Below, one piece after another: positions 1-9,740 of a stretch of 64,000 bases of DNA. Source of the DNA: Bos javanicus (Eukaryota > Chordata > Mammalia > Artiodactyla > Bovidae); the NCBI RefSeq assembly GCF_032452875.1, contig NC_083868.1, positions 99,444,537 to 99,508,536 of the forward strand, in the 5' to 3' direction. A model generated the notes under the pieces. The model was not told the origin of the DNA, searched no databases, and worked only from the letters and a program-made list of their open reading frames with translations. Both the position numbers and the translations under genes were made by a program. The first letter of the stretch is position 1. The number at the start of each line of letters is the position of its first letter.

Positions 1-635
1 GATGCTAATACGTTCTCACAGTTTCATTGCACTGTTCCCTTGAAGCCCTTCCATATAAAGCAAACATTTTACTCTGAATATAGTCATAGAGCACTTGGGG
101 TTCATTCAAATCCTGCTTAATTTCTAGCCAACCTAAAAAATAAAAAGAAATTTTATACCATAAGTGAAAATTACACTAATTTTTTGCTTAAATGCTATAG
201 AAAAAGGCACTTCATATTTTAGATATAAATTTATCTGATTAGTTTTTAAACTAACAATAGCAAAATTGTTTTCTGTCTTATTAAAGTTGGAAGACCTTTA
301 TATAATTTAATATAACTAATTTTTATCTTGGGTCCTCTTTTAGGAGAACTAATTACTTTTCAATGTTTTGTAAATTTCTTTAGCTTGTTTTTAAGATAGC
401 TTTTTGTGTGCATATTGCATTGTTTTTAAAGATTAATCTCCAGTTCCCCAAACATGTCTTAGACTATACTGTGTCATAATTAATTTTTACATATTTCTTT
501 CCAAGTATATTGTTAAATTGCTTGAAGGGAGAGATGACTTCTGAATTTTTAAATCTTTTATAATACCAATAATAGAGTCCTGTACCTAGCTGGACTTCAA
601 CAAGTACTTTCTAAATTTAAGTGAATTTATAGATT
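1..635. other. AT-rich stretch, nothing recognised
   Basis: I see no gene, SINE or LINE that I can name here. The sequence is AT-rich and non-repetitive by eye. It may hold very old repeats that need a profile search. Confidence 0.4.
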
Positions 636-790
636 TAAAAAGAAAGAAAATAAGAAGGAGAGAGAAGGAGAGAGATTTTGAAAGGGAGGAGAGGAAGGAA
701 GGTGGAAGGAAGGGAGGGAGGGAGGGAGAGAGATTGAGAGAGAGGATTTGAGAAGGATGGGCAGAAAGAAAGGTTGGAGAGAGGCACAGA
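636..790 (+). repeat. GA-rich purine tract
   Basis: Nearly uninterrupted purines on the plus strand (GAGA, GGAA and GGGA units) for about 150 bp. The short proline/serine/leucine-rich frames on the minus strand across it are low-complexity artefacts. Confidence 0.85.
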
Positions 791-1494
791 AAGGCGACCA
801 AGATATTAATTGGTGGGAAAATGCCCTTTTAGAAAAGGTCAAAGGAACTTGGATTATTTTCTTGTTAAAGAAATAACCTTGTTGTAGGTTTCACATGTAA
901 AAAATCAAGATGGGTAGAAGGCAAAATTGACCTGAAATGATGAAGAATTTTTTGACCAGAAAAATTGTTAGAATGATAGCACAAAATAATTGAAATGGCA
1001 GCAATCTCTGTGCTTTTGACTTTTATTAGCCTATAGAGAAAAATTCAACCAGATGCAAGAAATATTGCTTCCAGTATGAAGAGAGAACAGGGAGGATTCA
1101 CAGAGGAGACAATTAAAATGATCTTGAGGAATTTTATTGATTTGGGCCCTCAAAGTGGAAAGGGAAGGAGAAAGCCTGAAGCAGAAAGTTCAGCATGAGC
1201 TAAGGCCCAGGACTGTGGTGGTATGAGGGGTGTTGAGTAGGGTACATGTTGAGTCATGATTAGAACCTGTGTCCAAATATTAATTCTCTTCTGTAATTTC
1301 AAACCTTGCTCTTGCACTCGTTCTTGCTCAGCACTCGTTTTTACTAAGTCTAGTAGTGTCAGAGTATGAAGTTAACGGAGATTTTTGTACAGATTTTCTA
1401 AACTGAGAGAAGGGATGGAGCGGGAAAGTCAAGTGACAGAACCTCCCAGGATTGTCAGTATTTGTAGAGAACTTCTGGTTCTTCTCTCTCCTTT
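791..1494. other. No recognisable feature
   Basis: Non-repetitive sequence by eye. I find no convincing coding frame or named repeat. Confidence 0.35.
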
Positions 1495-1600
1495 CAAAAT
1501 TGTGCCCGTTAAAGCTCAGAGAGGTTAGGTAACTTGGACAAAGCAAACAGCTGGTTAGTGCCAAACCCCCATTAGTCTGGCCTGAGCTCTAGGGAGGAAG
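1495..1600 (-). repeat. MIR SINE fragment
   Basis: Matches the reverse complement of the MIR core: a cagagaggtta motif followed by an acagctggttagtg stretch and a final ctgagctct region. Old and diverged. Confidence 0.55.
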
Positions 1601-1619
1601 AGTCCAGATTGTAGAGGCA

Positions 1620-1765
1620 GACCGCCGAGTTCAGACTGTCTCCATTACTCATTACTGTGCAAACTAGGGAATTTCACTGAAAGATCGAGATGAAAATATT
1701 TGCCTCATGGGTTTGTTTGTGATGAAACACTGTAGTGGTTATCATAGTGTCTAAGAATATGATGA
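1620..1765 (+). repeat. MIR SINE fragment
   Basis: Forward MIR core order is visible: a ctcattactgtgcaaac region, then cctcatgggtttg and gatgaaac, as in the MIR segment following the tRNA-like head. Diverged. Confidence 0.5.
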
Positions 1766-1784
1766 ATTTCTGTGCCTTGGTACC

Positions 1785-2005
1785 TGCTCTAGACTGAATG
1801 TTTATGCCCCACGTCCCCTACCGTGTAAGGACACAAGGAAAAGATCCCCAGCTGTGAACCAAGAAGCCGGCTCTTACTAGACACCAAATCTGCCTCCACC
1901 TGGATCTTGGACTTCCCAGCCTCTCAAACTCTGAGAAATAAATGTTTGCAGTTTAAGCTATCCAGTCTCTGCTGTTATTATAGAAGCTGGAACTGACTAA
2001 GACAA
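1785..2005 (+). mobile_element. MLT1-type MaLR LTR, internally deleted
   Basis: Starts with the MLT1 5' end (agactgaatgtttatgcccc), then jumps to the 3' half: gtgtaaggacac, a ctgagaaataaatg segment containing AATAAA, and the terminal gactaagaca. The middle of the LTR is missing. No internal MaLR sequence is seen, so this is probably a solo LTR. Confidence 0.7.
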
Positions 2006-2014
2006 TACCCTCAT

Positions 2015-2157
2015 ATATAATGAGAGGATAACAGGACCTACCAACAGAACTGGTATAAGGATTAAATTGGTTAATTCCTTAAAAAACCATTAATCCATGG
2101 AAAAATTTTAGGACAGTACCTGATACATCGTTATTGCTCAATAGATGTTAGTTGTCA
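2015..2157 (+). repeat. MIR SINE 3' part
   Basis: Order matches the MIR second half: gaggataacaggacctacc, ataaggattaaat, acagtacctgatac and attgctcaatagatg. It may be the same insertion event as, or a neighbour of, the MIR at 2170-2390. Confidence 0.55.
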
Positions 2158-2169
2158 CAATCATCTTTA

Positions 2170-2390
2170 CTGGAGCCAGATCTAAGGGTTTGAATCCTCC
2201 TCCCATCCCTTCTTATCTGTGTGACCTTGGAGAACATCTCTGTGACAGATTACTCATCTGAGAAAAGTTAATAACAGTACTTGCTTAATAGGGTTATAGT
2301 GATGATTAAACAAACAAGTATAGCAAAGAACCTTCTGGAGTGTGCTTGGTACATGCTAACCACACTATAAAACAGAGCTGGTATTAATTG
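2170..2390 (+). repeat. MIR SINE, near complete
   Basis: Clear forward MIR: a gtttgaatcc motif, ctgtgtgaccttgga, actcatctgaga, gggttatagtgatgattaaa and the tail gtgcttggtacatgctaa. The best preserved of four MIR pieces within 900 bp. Confidence 0.8.
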
Positions 2391-2765
2391 TCTGAGAACC
2401 CCCCAAAAAGATTCCCTTGTGGTTGTTATTTAATATCTAAAGTGATATAATTTCTTTGAATCTACAAAAACTGTAGAATGAAAGGTTTAGAAGGGTTTTG
2501 ATATAAATATTGAAATGAACTAAGGAGAAACACTTAACACACAAAGATCTAAGTAAAGAGTGATGCAAATCCCAACTATTGACCATATGTAAAGACATGG
2601 AATTTTTTGAAACATTAAACTGAAGCAAGTAAGTGCTTATTCTGAGGAATTAATAATTGCTTCTCTTTGCCCTGAGGCTCTTCTCTCATTAAAACTGAAG
2701 CAAGAGTAGCTTCAGGGGAAGGTAGCTATTCCAAAATAATTGCTTAGCCTGAAGCAATTTTTTAA

Positions 2766-2768
2766 CAT

Positions 2769-2809
<41 letters not shown>
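2766..2809 (+). repeat. (CA)n(TA)n microsatellite
   Basis: A pure CA run passes directly into a TA run. Confidence 0.95.
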
Positions 2810-2839
2810 GTTATTATACACACTTGTTTAGGAAAAAGG

Positions 2840-3638
2840 TTTATTTTTTAAATTAAATAAATGTTTTTGAAGATTAAAAAGTATATTTATAGATTTTACA
2901 GTCACATGGTTCAAAAGTCAACAAGTATAAAAGACTATCTGGTGAAAATTTCCCCATCTAATGAAGATTATTCTACTTCCTCTCTGCACTGTCAATCAAT
3001 ACTAATGGTTTTGGTGTAACCTTCTACATGTATCTTGGAGATTTTACAAATTAGTGTATATGAAAAGTCACTTTGTTATTTTTCATACTTTCATTGGAGA
3101 AGGCAATGGCACCCCACTCCAGTACTCTTGCCTGGAAAATCCCATGGACAGAGGAGCCTGGTAGGCTGCAGTCCATGGGGTCGCTGAGAGTAGGACACGA
3201 CTGAGCGACTTCACTTTCACTTTTCACTTTCATGTATTGGAGAAGGAAATGGCAATCCATTCCAGTGTTCTTGCCTGGAGAATCCCAGGGACGGGGAGCC
3301 TGGTGGGCTGCTGTCTATGGGGTCACACAGAGTCGGACACGACTGAAGTGACTTAGCATAGCATAGCATACTTTCATTATATTCTGTTGCATGATTTACC
3401 ATAATTTTTACTTAGCTAGTCTCATATTGATAGTCATTTACTATCTTTCATGATTACAGTCACATAGTGAGTAACTTCATTAAAAAGTCATTTTCTGATA
3501 TCATTATTGTATCTATAGTATAAATTCCTAATTACCATTTAAGGCCACGTGTTTTAAAAATTTGTAAAATATTACCAAATTATTTTCTATAGAGGTGGTA
3601 CTAATTGATATGCCAACTGGAAATGTATGGAAAATCTT
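2840..3638 (-). mobile_element. L1M 3' region, split by a Bov-A2
   Basis: Old L1 3' UTR/ORF2-end sequence in reverse orientation: a tttcatactttcattatattct region, ataatttttacttagc, ctcatattgatag and a final tatagaggtggtac near 3590. The Bov-A2 at 3096-3366 interrupts it. The L1 reads straight through once the SINE and one TSD copy are removed. Confidence 0.7.
3096..3366 (+). mobile_element. Bov-A2 SINE (dimer)
   Basis: Two BovA monomers, each starting ggagaagg, joined by a cactttcacttttcacttt linker. The tail is an AGCAT run. It is flanked by a perfect 12-bp TSD, catactttcatt at 3084-3095 and 3367-3378, which fixes both ends. Bov-A2 elements share the BovB 3' end and are thought to be mobilised by BovB enzymes. 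Confidence 0.95.
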
Positions 3639-4186
3639 CAAACTAGATTTTCTGAAGTTTACATAAAACATCTGTTTTTGGCTTCACCAACTTGGTTTGA
3701 AATTCAGGAAAGGGGACAATGAGATTATCATTCAAACAGATGTTCAGTCTTGTGCTCACTGTCTGGCCATTGCTGGGGGAGGTGACGAACATCAGAGAGT
3801 TCCCAGTTCCTATGGCTCTGGAAGGCACATGGCATGTAGGCAGTAAACAGACAGAGTTTCCAGGGATCTGAGTCTGAGAGCAGCTTTGAAGGGTCCCTGT
3901 CTTACCAACAAGGCATGGAAAAAGCTCCTGAGAGCTTCTGGGACCCACACCATGCTCAAAAGCAGAGGATGAGAAGAGGAGTGGATCTGGGCCCAGGGAG
4001 CCACAGAGAGCCGAGATTCTGTGACCAGCAGTGATGGCCAGTCTGCTGTTAACAGTTGCAAAAGACAAAGGGTACCTGACAGAGGGTCCTGTAGACTGTT
4101 TTCTCCTGCACAAAGCAAGGGGAACGGAGGACACAGATGACATCTCTCTAATAACAAAATAGTATATAAACCTGAAGCTCACCTGG
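3639..4186 (-). other. Unassigned stretch with a 179-codon open frame
   Basis: The minus strand is open for 179 codons (3643-4182), the longest frame in the window that I cannot tie to a LINE. The sequence at about 3750-4130 looks richer in G+C than its surroundings. I recognise no domain, signal peptide or motif in the translation. It directly abuts the probable retroviral LTR at 4187. It could be decayed repeat-internal sequence or chance. I assign no function. Confidence 0.35.
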
Positions 4187-4870
4187 TGTTAAGGTCCTTT
4201 AATGGACCGGAACCTGGTGGTCCAGAGTTGACCGATAAGAAAGTAAAGGAGAGAGAAAGAGGCTGATATTCCTTGGTTTACACAGAAAGCCAATAAAGCC
4301 CCTGACATGGGACTTGCTCTGTTCATGGAGGCCTCAGGTGCCCTCTCAATGGGGTGAAGACTCAGAGCGCCTTCTCAAGAGGGTCTTAGAAGCCCGGGCA
4401 GGAAAGTGAACTCAGAGAGCCTCTGTGCTCCAGGGGATCAGCCTGAAAAAGAGAGAGAGAAAGAAAGAAAGAAAGACAGACATGGGGACCAGAGCTCTGA
4501 TGGAACAAAGGTGTTTTAATCAACATGGTGTGGGCATGTTATTCTCAGCAAAGATAAAGATTAAAATTCCAGACTTACAAAACATAGGCAATCCATATTA
4601 AAGAGAGAGAGAGTTGTAAACAATCACTTTTACCAAGGAAGAGGGTACTTATCACCATATAGAAACACTAATGAAGGAAATGCCTGGATTCCTCAGTCCT
4701 GGGAGAGGCTTGCCCCTCCTCTTAATTCCTGAATATTCAGGAATTAATAAGGAACAGAGAATTCCTGACAGATTCAAAACAGCACACACGAAGCCTCCTG
4801 TTAAATGCTTCCTGACAACCTGGGGATAGGACAAGCACTCTGAACTTTCCTGCTTCATCTCTTCTCAGAT
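4187..4870 (-). mobile_element. Probable ruminant endogenous-retrovirus LTR
   Basis: Read on the minus strand this has LTR architecture. A unique U3-like part leads to an ATTAAA signal (plus 4515-4520), then a CT-rich segment and a U5-like end closing in ccttaaca, which gives the CA terminus at 4187. I recognise it as similar to bovine ERV LTRs but cannot name the family. I see no primer-binding site or gag/pol/env next to it, so it is probably a solo LTR. The 5' (right) edge is uncertain, and no clean TSD was found. Confidence 0.55.
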
Positions 4871-4958
4871 TCTGCATTAGCAATTGCAAATGCCTTTACC
4901 TTGAATCTGTTATTTCACTGAATCCTTAGGTAATTTATTCCTAGTTGCAGACTAGGAT

Positions 4959-5162
4959 GCACTTCCCCAGTGGCTCAGTGGTAAAGAATCTGCCTGCCAA
5001 TGCAGAAGACTCAGATTTGATCCCTGGTTTGGGAAGATTCCCTGGAGGAGGAAATGGCAACCCATTCCATTATTCTTGCTGGAGAATTCCATGGACAGAG
5101 GAGCCTGGCTACAGTCCATGGGGTCGCACAGAGCCAGACACAAATGAGCAACTGAGCTCACA
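4959..5162 (+). mobile_element. Bov-tA SINE
   Basis: tRNA-Glu-derived head (ccagtggctcagtggtaaag, then gatttgatccctgg) fused to a BovA body (gaggaggaaatggcaac onward). An imperfect TSD, tgcagactaggat / tgcaggctagaat, lies at 4946-4958 and 5163-5175. Confidence 0.9.
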
Positions 5163-5258
5163 TGCAGGCTAGAATCTACTCCAACTAATTTAAACATAAG
5201 AAGACTCATAAAACACTCTTGGGAAACTTACAGGAACTCCAGGATTCCTGGGAACTAG

Positions 5259-5395
5259 TGAAAGTGTTAGTCACTCAGTTGTGTCTGACTTTGGAATTCT
5301 GGTCCATTCTCCAGGGTATCTTCTTGACCCAGGGACCAAACTTGAGTCTCCTACACTGTAGGCAGATTCTTTGCCATCTGAGCCACCAGAGAAGT
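5259..5395 (-). mobile_element. Bov-tA SINE with internal deletion
   Basis: Reverse Bov-tA: starts agtcactcagttgtgtctga and ends in the tRNA head (ggcagattctttgccatctg). About 60 bp of the BovA body is missing. TSD cctgggaactag / cctgggaagtag at 5247-5258 and 5396-5407 (11 of 12). Confidence 0.88.
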
Positions 5396-5407
5396 CCTGG
5401 GAAGTAG

Positions 5408-6262
5408 GCTGAGATGCAAAACTAGCAATAATAAAGGCAGGAGAAAAGTCCAGTAAAAACTAGTTACCATTCTCAGACCAGAGGAACCTAGGGAAGGGTT
5501 GCCAGACACTTGATGACAGCTACTCCAGGAGACCAGGGACCTCTCCAGCAGGCCTGTCTATAGGAAAATGACTTCTTCCTGTCACTGGCAGCTGCCTCTC
5601 ATTGCTGTTGGAACCAGGCTACATATGGAGCACTAGCCAGAGAGTGCCTGGTCTGCAGAACAAGACAAGTGAGATGGGTATGAGGATGGGTGTTGCATAA
5701 ACAAGATCTGCATCACTGTGACCTTCGTGTTGAAGAGTTCCAGATCTATGTGTATCTATGCATCAGATCTGCATTTCCAACGTCCCACTAGATGGAGAAA
5801 ATGACTTCTCAAAGTGTGGAGGCAACAACAGCTCTTTTGAAGTGACACTATTTTTTAGTGATTTTTTTTCTCTAAAAGCTAGCCTTGTCTTATTTTTAGC
5901 ATTTTTGGATGAGGTCTCTGAAGACATGTTCTCACCACCCCGTTTCTGAGTTTTCATTTTGAACAGGTTCCCCTGAGGTGTGATCTTTCCCCTGAATGCC
6001 AGTATCTTGGTTACTGTGCTTTAGCTGGAAATAAATGAAAGGATGAACATTTTTTAAAAAAATCTGAATTCTGAACCAGTGCATGAAACACAGGATGATT
6101 AACCATTTAATGTTCTCCTCCCCCACGAAACTCACACTTATTTATTTCTTGTGGATTTTCTGTGAAGTTGGATTTACAGACTGGAGTTTCCTTGAGAGTA
6201 TGTAGAACAGTGGATCCCACTGGGTTTGACCACTTTTCTAGAATATTCTGTTCATAGTCCCT
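5408..6262. other. No recognisable feature
   Basis: Non-repetitive by eye. Only short frames of 60-70 codons without recognisable homology. Confidence 0.35.
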
Positions 6263-6483
6263 GGGCTTTCCAGGTGGCACTAGCGGGAAAGAACCCACCT
6301 GCCACTGAAGGAGCCATAAAGATGCAGGTTCAATCCCTGGGTCAGGAAGAGCCCCTGGAGAAGGGCATGGCAGCCCACTCCAGTATTTTTTCCTGGAGAA
6401 TCCCATGGACAGAGGAGCCTGGTCGGCTACAGTCCATAGGTTTGCAAAGAGTGGGACACAACTGAAGCGACTGAGCATGTGCA
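6263..6483 (+). mobile_element. Bov-tA SINE
   Basis: Diverged head (gggctttccaggtggcacta) followed by a BovA body (gagaagggcatggcagccca) ending acaactgaagcgactgag. Weak TSD catagtccct / cgtagtctct. Confidence 0.88.
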
Positions 6484-6641
6484 CACGTAGTCTCTTTCTA
6501 CTAGTAATTTCCTTATTTAATGTGTAACAGCTTCTTCAGTTTTCTTTTCACTATTTTCTCTTCATTCACATATGTTCAAATATTTCTTATATCCATTGTT
6601 TACTGCTATGCTGTCATATCAGATAAGAGTGTCTGCCTATA

Positions 6642-6841
6642 TGTGAAAGTGAAAGTTGCTCCGTTGTGTCCAACTCTTTGTGACCCCATGGACTATACAG
6701 TACATGGAATTCTCCAAGCCAGAACATTGGAATGGGTAGCCTTTCCCTTCTCCAGGGGATCTTCCCAAGCCAGGGATCAAACTCAGGTCTCTCGCATTAC
6801 AGGCAGATTCCTTACCAACTGAGCTATCAGGGAAGCCCCCC
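6642..6841 (-). mobile_element. Bov-tA SINE
   Basis: Reverse copy: gtgaaagtgaaagttgctcc at the left, and the tRNA head ggcagattccttaccaactg then gggaagcccc at the right. TSD tctgcctata at 6632-6641 and 6842-6851, perfect. Confidence 0.93.
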
Positions 6842-6850
6842 TCTGCCTAT

Positions 6851-6851
6851 A

Positions 6852-6886
<35 letters not shown>
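6851..6886 (+). repeat. (CA)n microsatellite
   Basis: Near-pure CA run immediately after the SINE target duplication. Confidence 0.95.
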
Positions 6887-6889
<3 letters not shown>

Positions 6890-6891
6890 GA

Positions 6892-7314
6892 CAGACCTCT
6901 GAGATGTTGTGGGTTTGGTTCTAGGCACTAAAATAAAGCAAATATCTCAATAAAGCAAGTCACACAAATATTTTGATTTCCCAATGCACATAAAATTATC
7001 TTTATATCATACTGTATTCTATTAAGCATGCAGTAATATTATGTCTAAAAAACAATGTACATGCCTTAATTAAAAAATACTGCTGAAAAATATTAGCCAT
7101 TATATGAGGCTTCATTGAATTATAGTAGTAACATCAGTGATCATTAATCACATACCAGCATAATATATAATAAAATGTTCAAGAATTAGCAAAATATAAC
7201 ACAGACTCTAACTATGCAAATGATGTTGGAGAAATAGCTCAATGCAGGGTTGCTACAACCTTCACTTCATAAAAACCACAATAAAGTGAAGCTGAGTAAA
7301 GTGTGGTATGTCTG
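6892..7314. mobile_element. Tigger1-like DNA transposon, internally deleted
   Basis: Terminal regions match TcMar-Tigger: left end cagacctctgagatgttgtg with ataaagcaaatatctcaata, right end ccacaataaagtgaagctg closing in ggtatgtctg. The ends form inverted repeats. At 423 bp the transposase is entirely absent, so this is a non-autonomous deletion derivative. Flanking TA dinucleotides are not clean. Confidence 0.75.
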
Positions 7315-9349
7315 ATATATATGTAACAACCACAGCAGAGTCTATTCTCATTCATGTTACATATCCCATGTCAGTCGGTAGAGACCTCTGTCTCGACTTC
7401 ATCATTCAGCAACCCAGGCTATGGCATTGGTTGTAGGAAGGAGACAACTGGAGGCCATTCCTGGGCTCTTATGCCTCAGCCTGTACACGACACAGCAGCT
7501 GTTCACAGCTCAGTAGTCAGATCTAGGTCATGGCTTCACTGTTAGTGCAAGAGGGCTGGGACATGGGATGAATACTTGTGGAGCAGCGGTGTTTATGTCT
7601 CAGCTCATGTCAGAGAGAAAGGAGGAAATCAGTATCCTAGGCATGCCTTTCAGCTCCATCCTCTCTGTCACACACCTGCACAAGCATAGACTCAGAGACC
7701 ATAGGGTATCAGATCTGGACAGCACGGCCCTCAACTTACAGATGGGGGAAGTGAAATGGAGAGAGGGTTGAGGACTGGATCCGGCTCTGCTGATTGCCCC
7801 CTGCTAGGCTGCCTCTGCCAGCTGCTTTCCAATGTAGCAGATTCTCCTTGGTCTCTCCTGGTTTGTTCACTGGCTCCCTCTCCCTTGTAATTTTTATTTC
7901 ATTATGCTCTTTCCCTCATTCTGCCTCTCTGCACATTTTAACTGTGACCTTTATGAAGAGTACCATGAACATGTATCTGAGCCTCATATGTGCATTTTCA
8001 GCTTCCTGTTTCTGAACTTCTTTTGGCTCAGATGCTCCAGATTAACTTTTATAAGTACATTTTTACACATAGAAGGCAAGAAACGAATACACACTGTAGT
8101 AAAAGGAATCCTGTGAGAGACATGTGTAAAGGGGACCTTTGTCCTCAGGGCTGGACCATAGGTTTCCAGAGTCAATGCAACAAAAAGAGGTTTCATTTAA
8201 GCCTATATACGCAGGTGCCTTTATTTATTTATTTTTTTGCAAGTGCCTTTAGACACAAGAAATGCAGTAGCTTGTACTAGCTGATGCTGTGAATCTCGTT
8301 AACTCCTTTTTCAATTTTAAAAGATACTGTAGATTTCCAAAGTACCTAATATGGTAGAATCAGAGGCTTGGGGGACACAACCTAAAGGCTGCTGGTGGCT
8401 GTGAAATATTGACTTCTCCCTCTTTGAATTTCACCTTATTTCATTTAAAGAAAACACTGTGTATCTTTTCTTTGGTTGCCTGTCTAGCTTTTGAAAAGCT
8501 TATTCTAACTCCACTCACATTTTGCCTGCCTGAGGTCTTCAAGTTAAATAATACTTTATGGAAGTGCAGTCTTTCTCTCGCTCTCTCTCTCTTTTATTTT
8601 TCTTCACTAACATGCATGCACTCCAGTCTTGACTGTTTAGCAAACCTTGTAAAGAATTATTTAAGGTTTGAGATATTAGGAATGGTGCATTAATTATTTC
8701 ATTTTCAAGAAACAAGCCTTTTGAAAGAATGGAACATGATTAATTTCCACTTCTCATTATTTTTTAAAGCTTCTCTCTAAAATGCTCTTTTCTTTCTAGG
8801 CATAGAAGTTTGTTGTTTAAAGCTACAAGGGTGAGTGATTTTATTTTCACTATGAGACTGCTCCTGCAAAAGCCAGATATTGATTCTTTTGTTGGATGTA
8901 CAGTAAAATCATTTAAAGAAACTTGTTCCTTCTTTTTTATAAAGATGAGCATTTTAAATATGTGTTCCTGCTCTTTCTGATAAACCTCTGCCTAACTTAG
9001 ATTCTCTACATCATTTTGTATTTTTTTGTGTGTATGTGGCAATAACGAGATAGAAAAGGCATATGGAGAAGTGAATACAAAAAAGATTTCTCTTATGTCG
9101 AATCTTATAAATGCTTTACCTAAGGGTTTGAGTGAAGCCATTTTGCACAAAGCCCTACCAGTGAGAATAAAGAAGTTGCAAAAGAGATTTTTAGTCAGAG
9201 AAAGCTTTTTACTTAATGAAACAGTAGCATCTTGTATCTATCCTGTAATTACCAAGAAATAATAGAAAACAGTATTTCTCTCCAACACAGAAGAGCACCT
9301 TTATATGATTATATGATAGGATGACTCTCTATTTTAATTATAAATGTTT
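7315..9349. other. Mostly unassigned, with small low-complexity tracts
   Basis: A short (TC)n run lies near 8571-8595. A MIR-like stretch (acttacagatgggggaag) lies near 7735-7790, too short to be sure. Several frames of 60-96 codons, including one at 9026-9262, show nothing I recognise. Confidence 0.35.
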
Positions 9350-9740
9350 ACTTCAGACACTACTGAAGGGAGCGCAGATTGGAACATTTATGGAAGATGA
9401 TTTGGCTTCTCCATCAAAATCTAAAATATACATGCCTATAGTTGCAGTGTGTTGGGTTAAATAAAAATCATGGTAAACCCGTAGAGAAGATGATTTGGTG
9501 GCATAAAGAATGGAAACACCGTGCACACTCCCCAGTATGATTCCAATGTGTTTTGTTGAGTGAAAAATCAATGGGCAGAACAGCATGTAGGAAATGTTAC
9601 TATTTGTGTTACAAAAGGAGAAATAAGTAAGTTTATAAATTTATCACACGTAGTATATTGTTGATATGTCCAAAATATGTTTGGGAAGATATCCCAATAA
9701 TTCCAAATAATATTAGTTGTTAGTGGGGAGCAAAATTGAA
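9350..9740 (+). mobile_element. L1M 3' UTR fragment
   Basis: Sense-oriented old L1 3' sequence: gcgcagattggaacatttatg, catcaaaatctaaaatatac, then gagtgaaaaatcaatgg, gcagaacagcatgta and ttactatttgtgttac, all in the order of L1M 3' UTRs. Confidence 0.6.

Noticed and set aside
586..842. Proline/leucine/serine-rich minus-strand frames
   Set aside because: They are the translation of the GA-rich purine tract; low complexity, no homology.
3217..3402. Minus-strand frames through Bov-A2 and Bov-tA copies (also near 5000, 6100, 12900, 25700, 32750, 56900)
   Set aside because: The recurrent peptide themes (for example QEHWSGLPFPSPG) are the known translation of SINE sequence in a chance frame. They end at the SINE boundary and recur at every copy.
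4959..5030. tRNA-like heads with B-box-like sequence as tRNA genes
   Set aside because: They are the tRNA-Glu-derived 5' parts of Bov-tA/CHR SINEs, lack a tRNA 3' half and acceptor stem, and are flanked by SINE TSDs.
9026..9262. 78-codon frame as a small gene
   Set aside because: No recognised domain, AT-rich context and no supporting splice or promoter signals; chance is sufficient.
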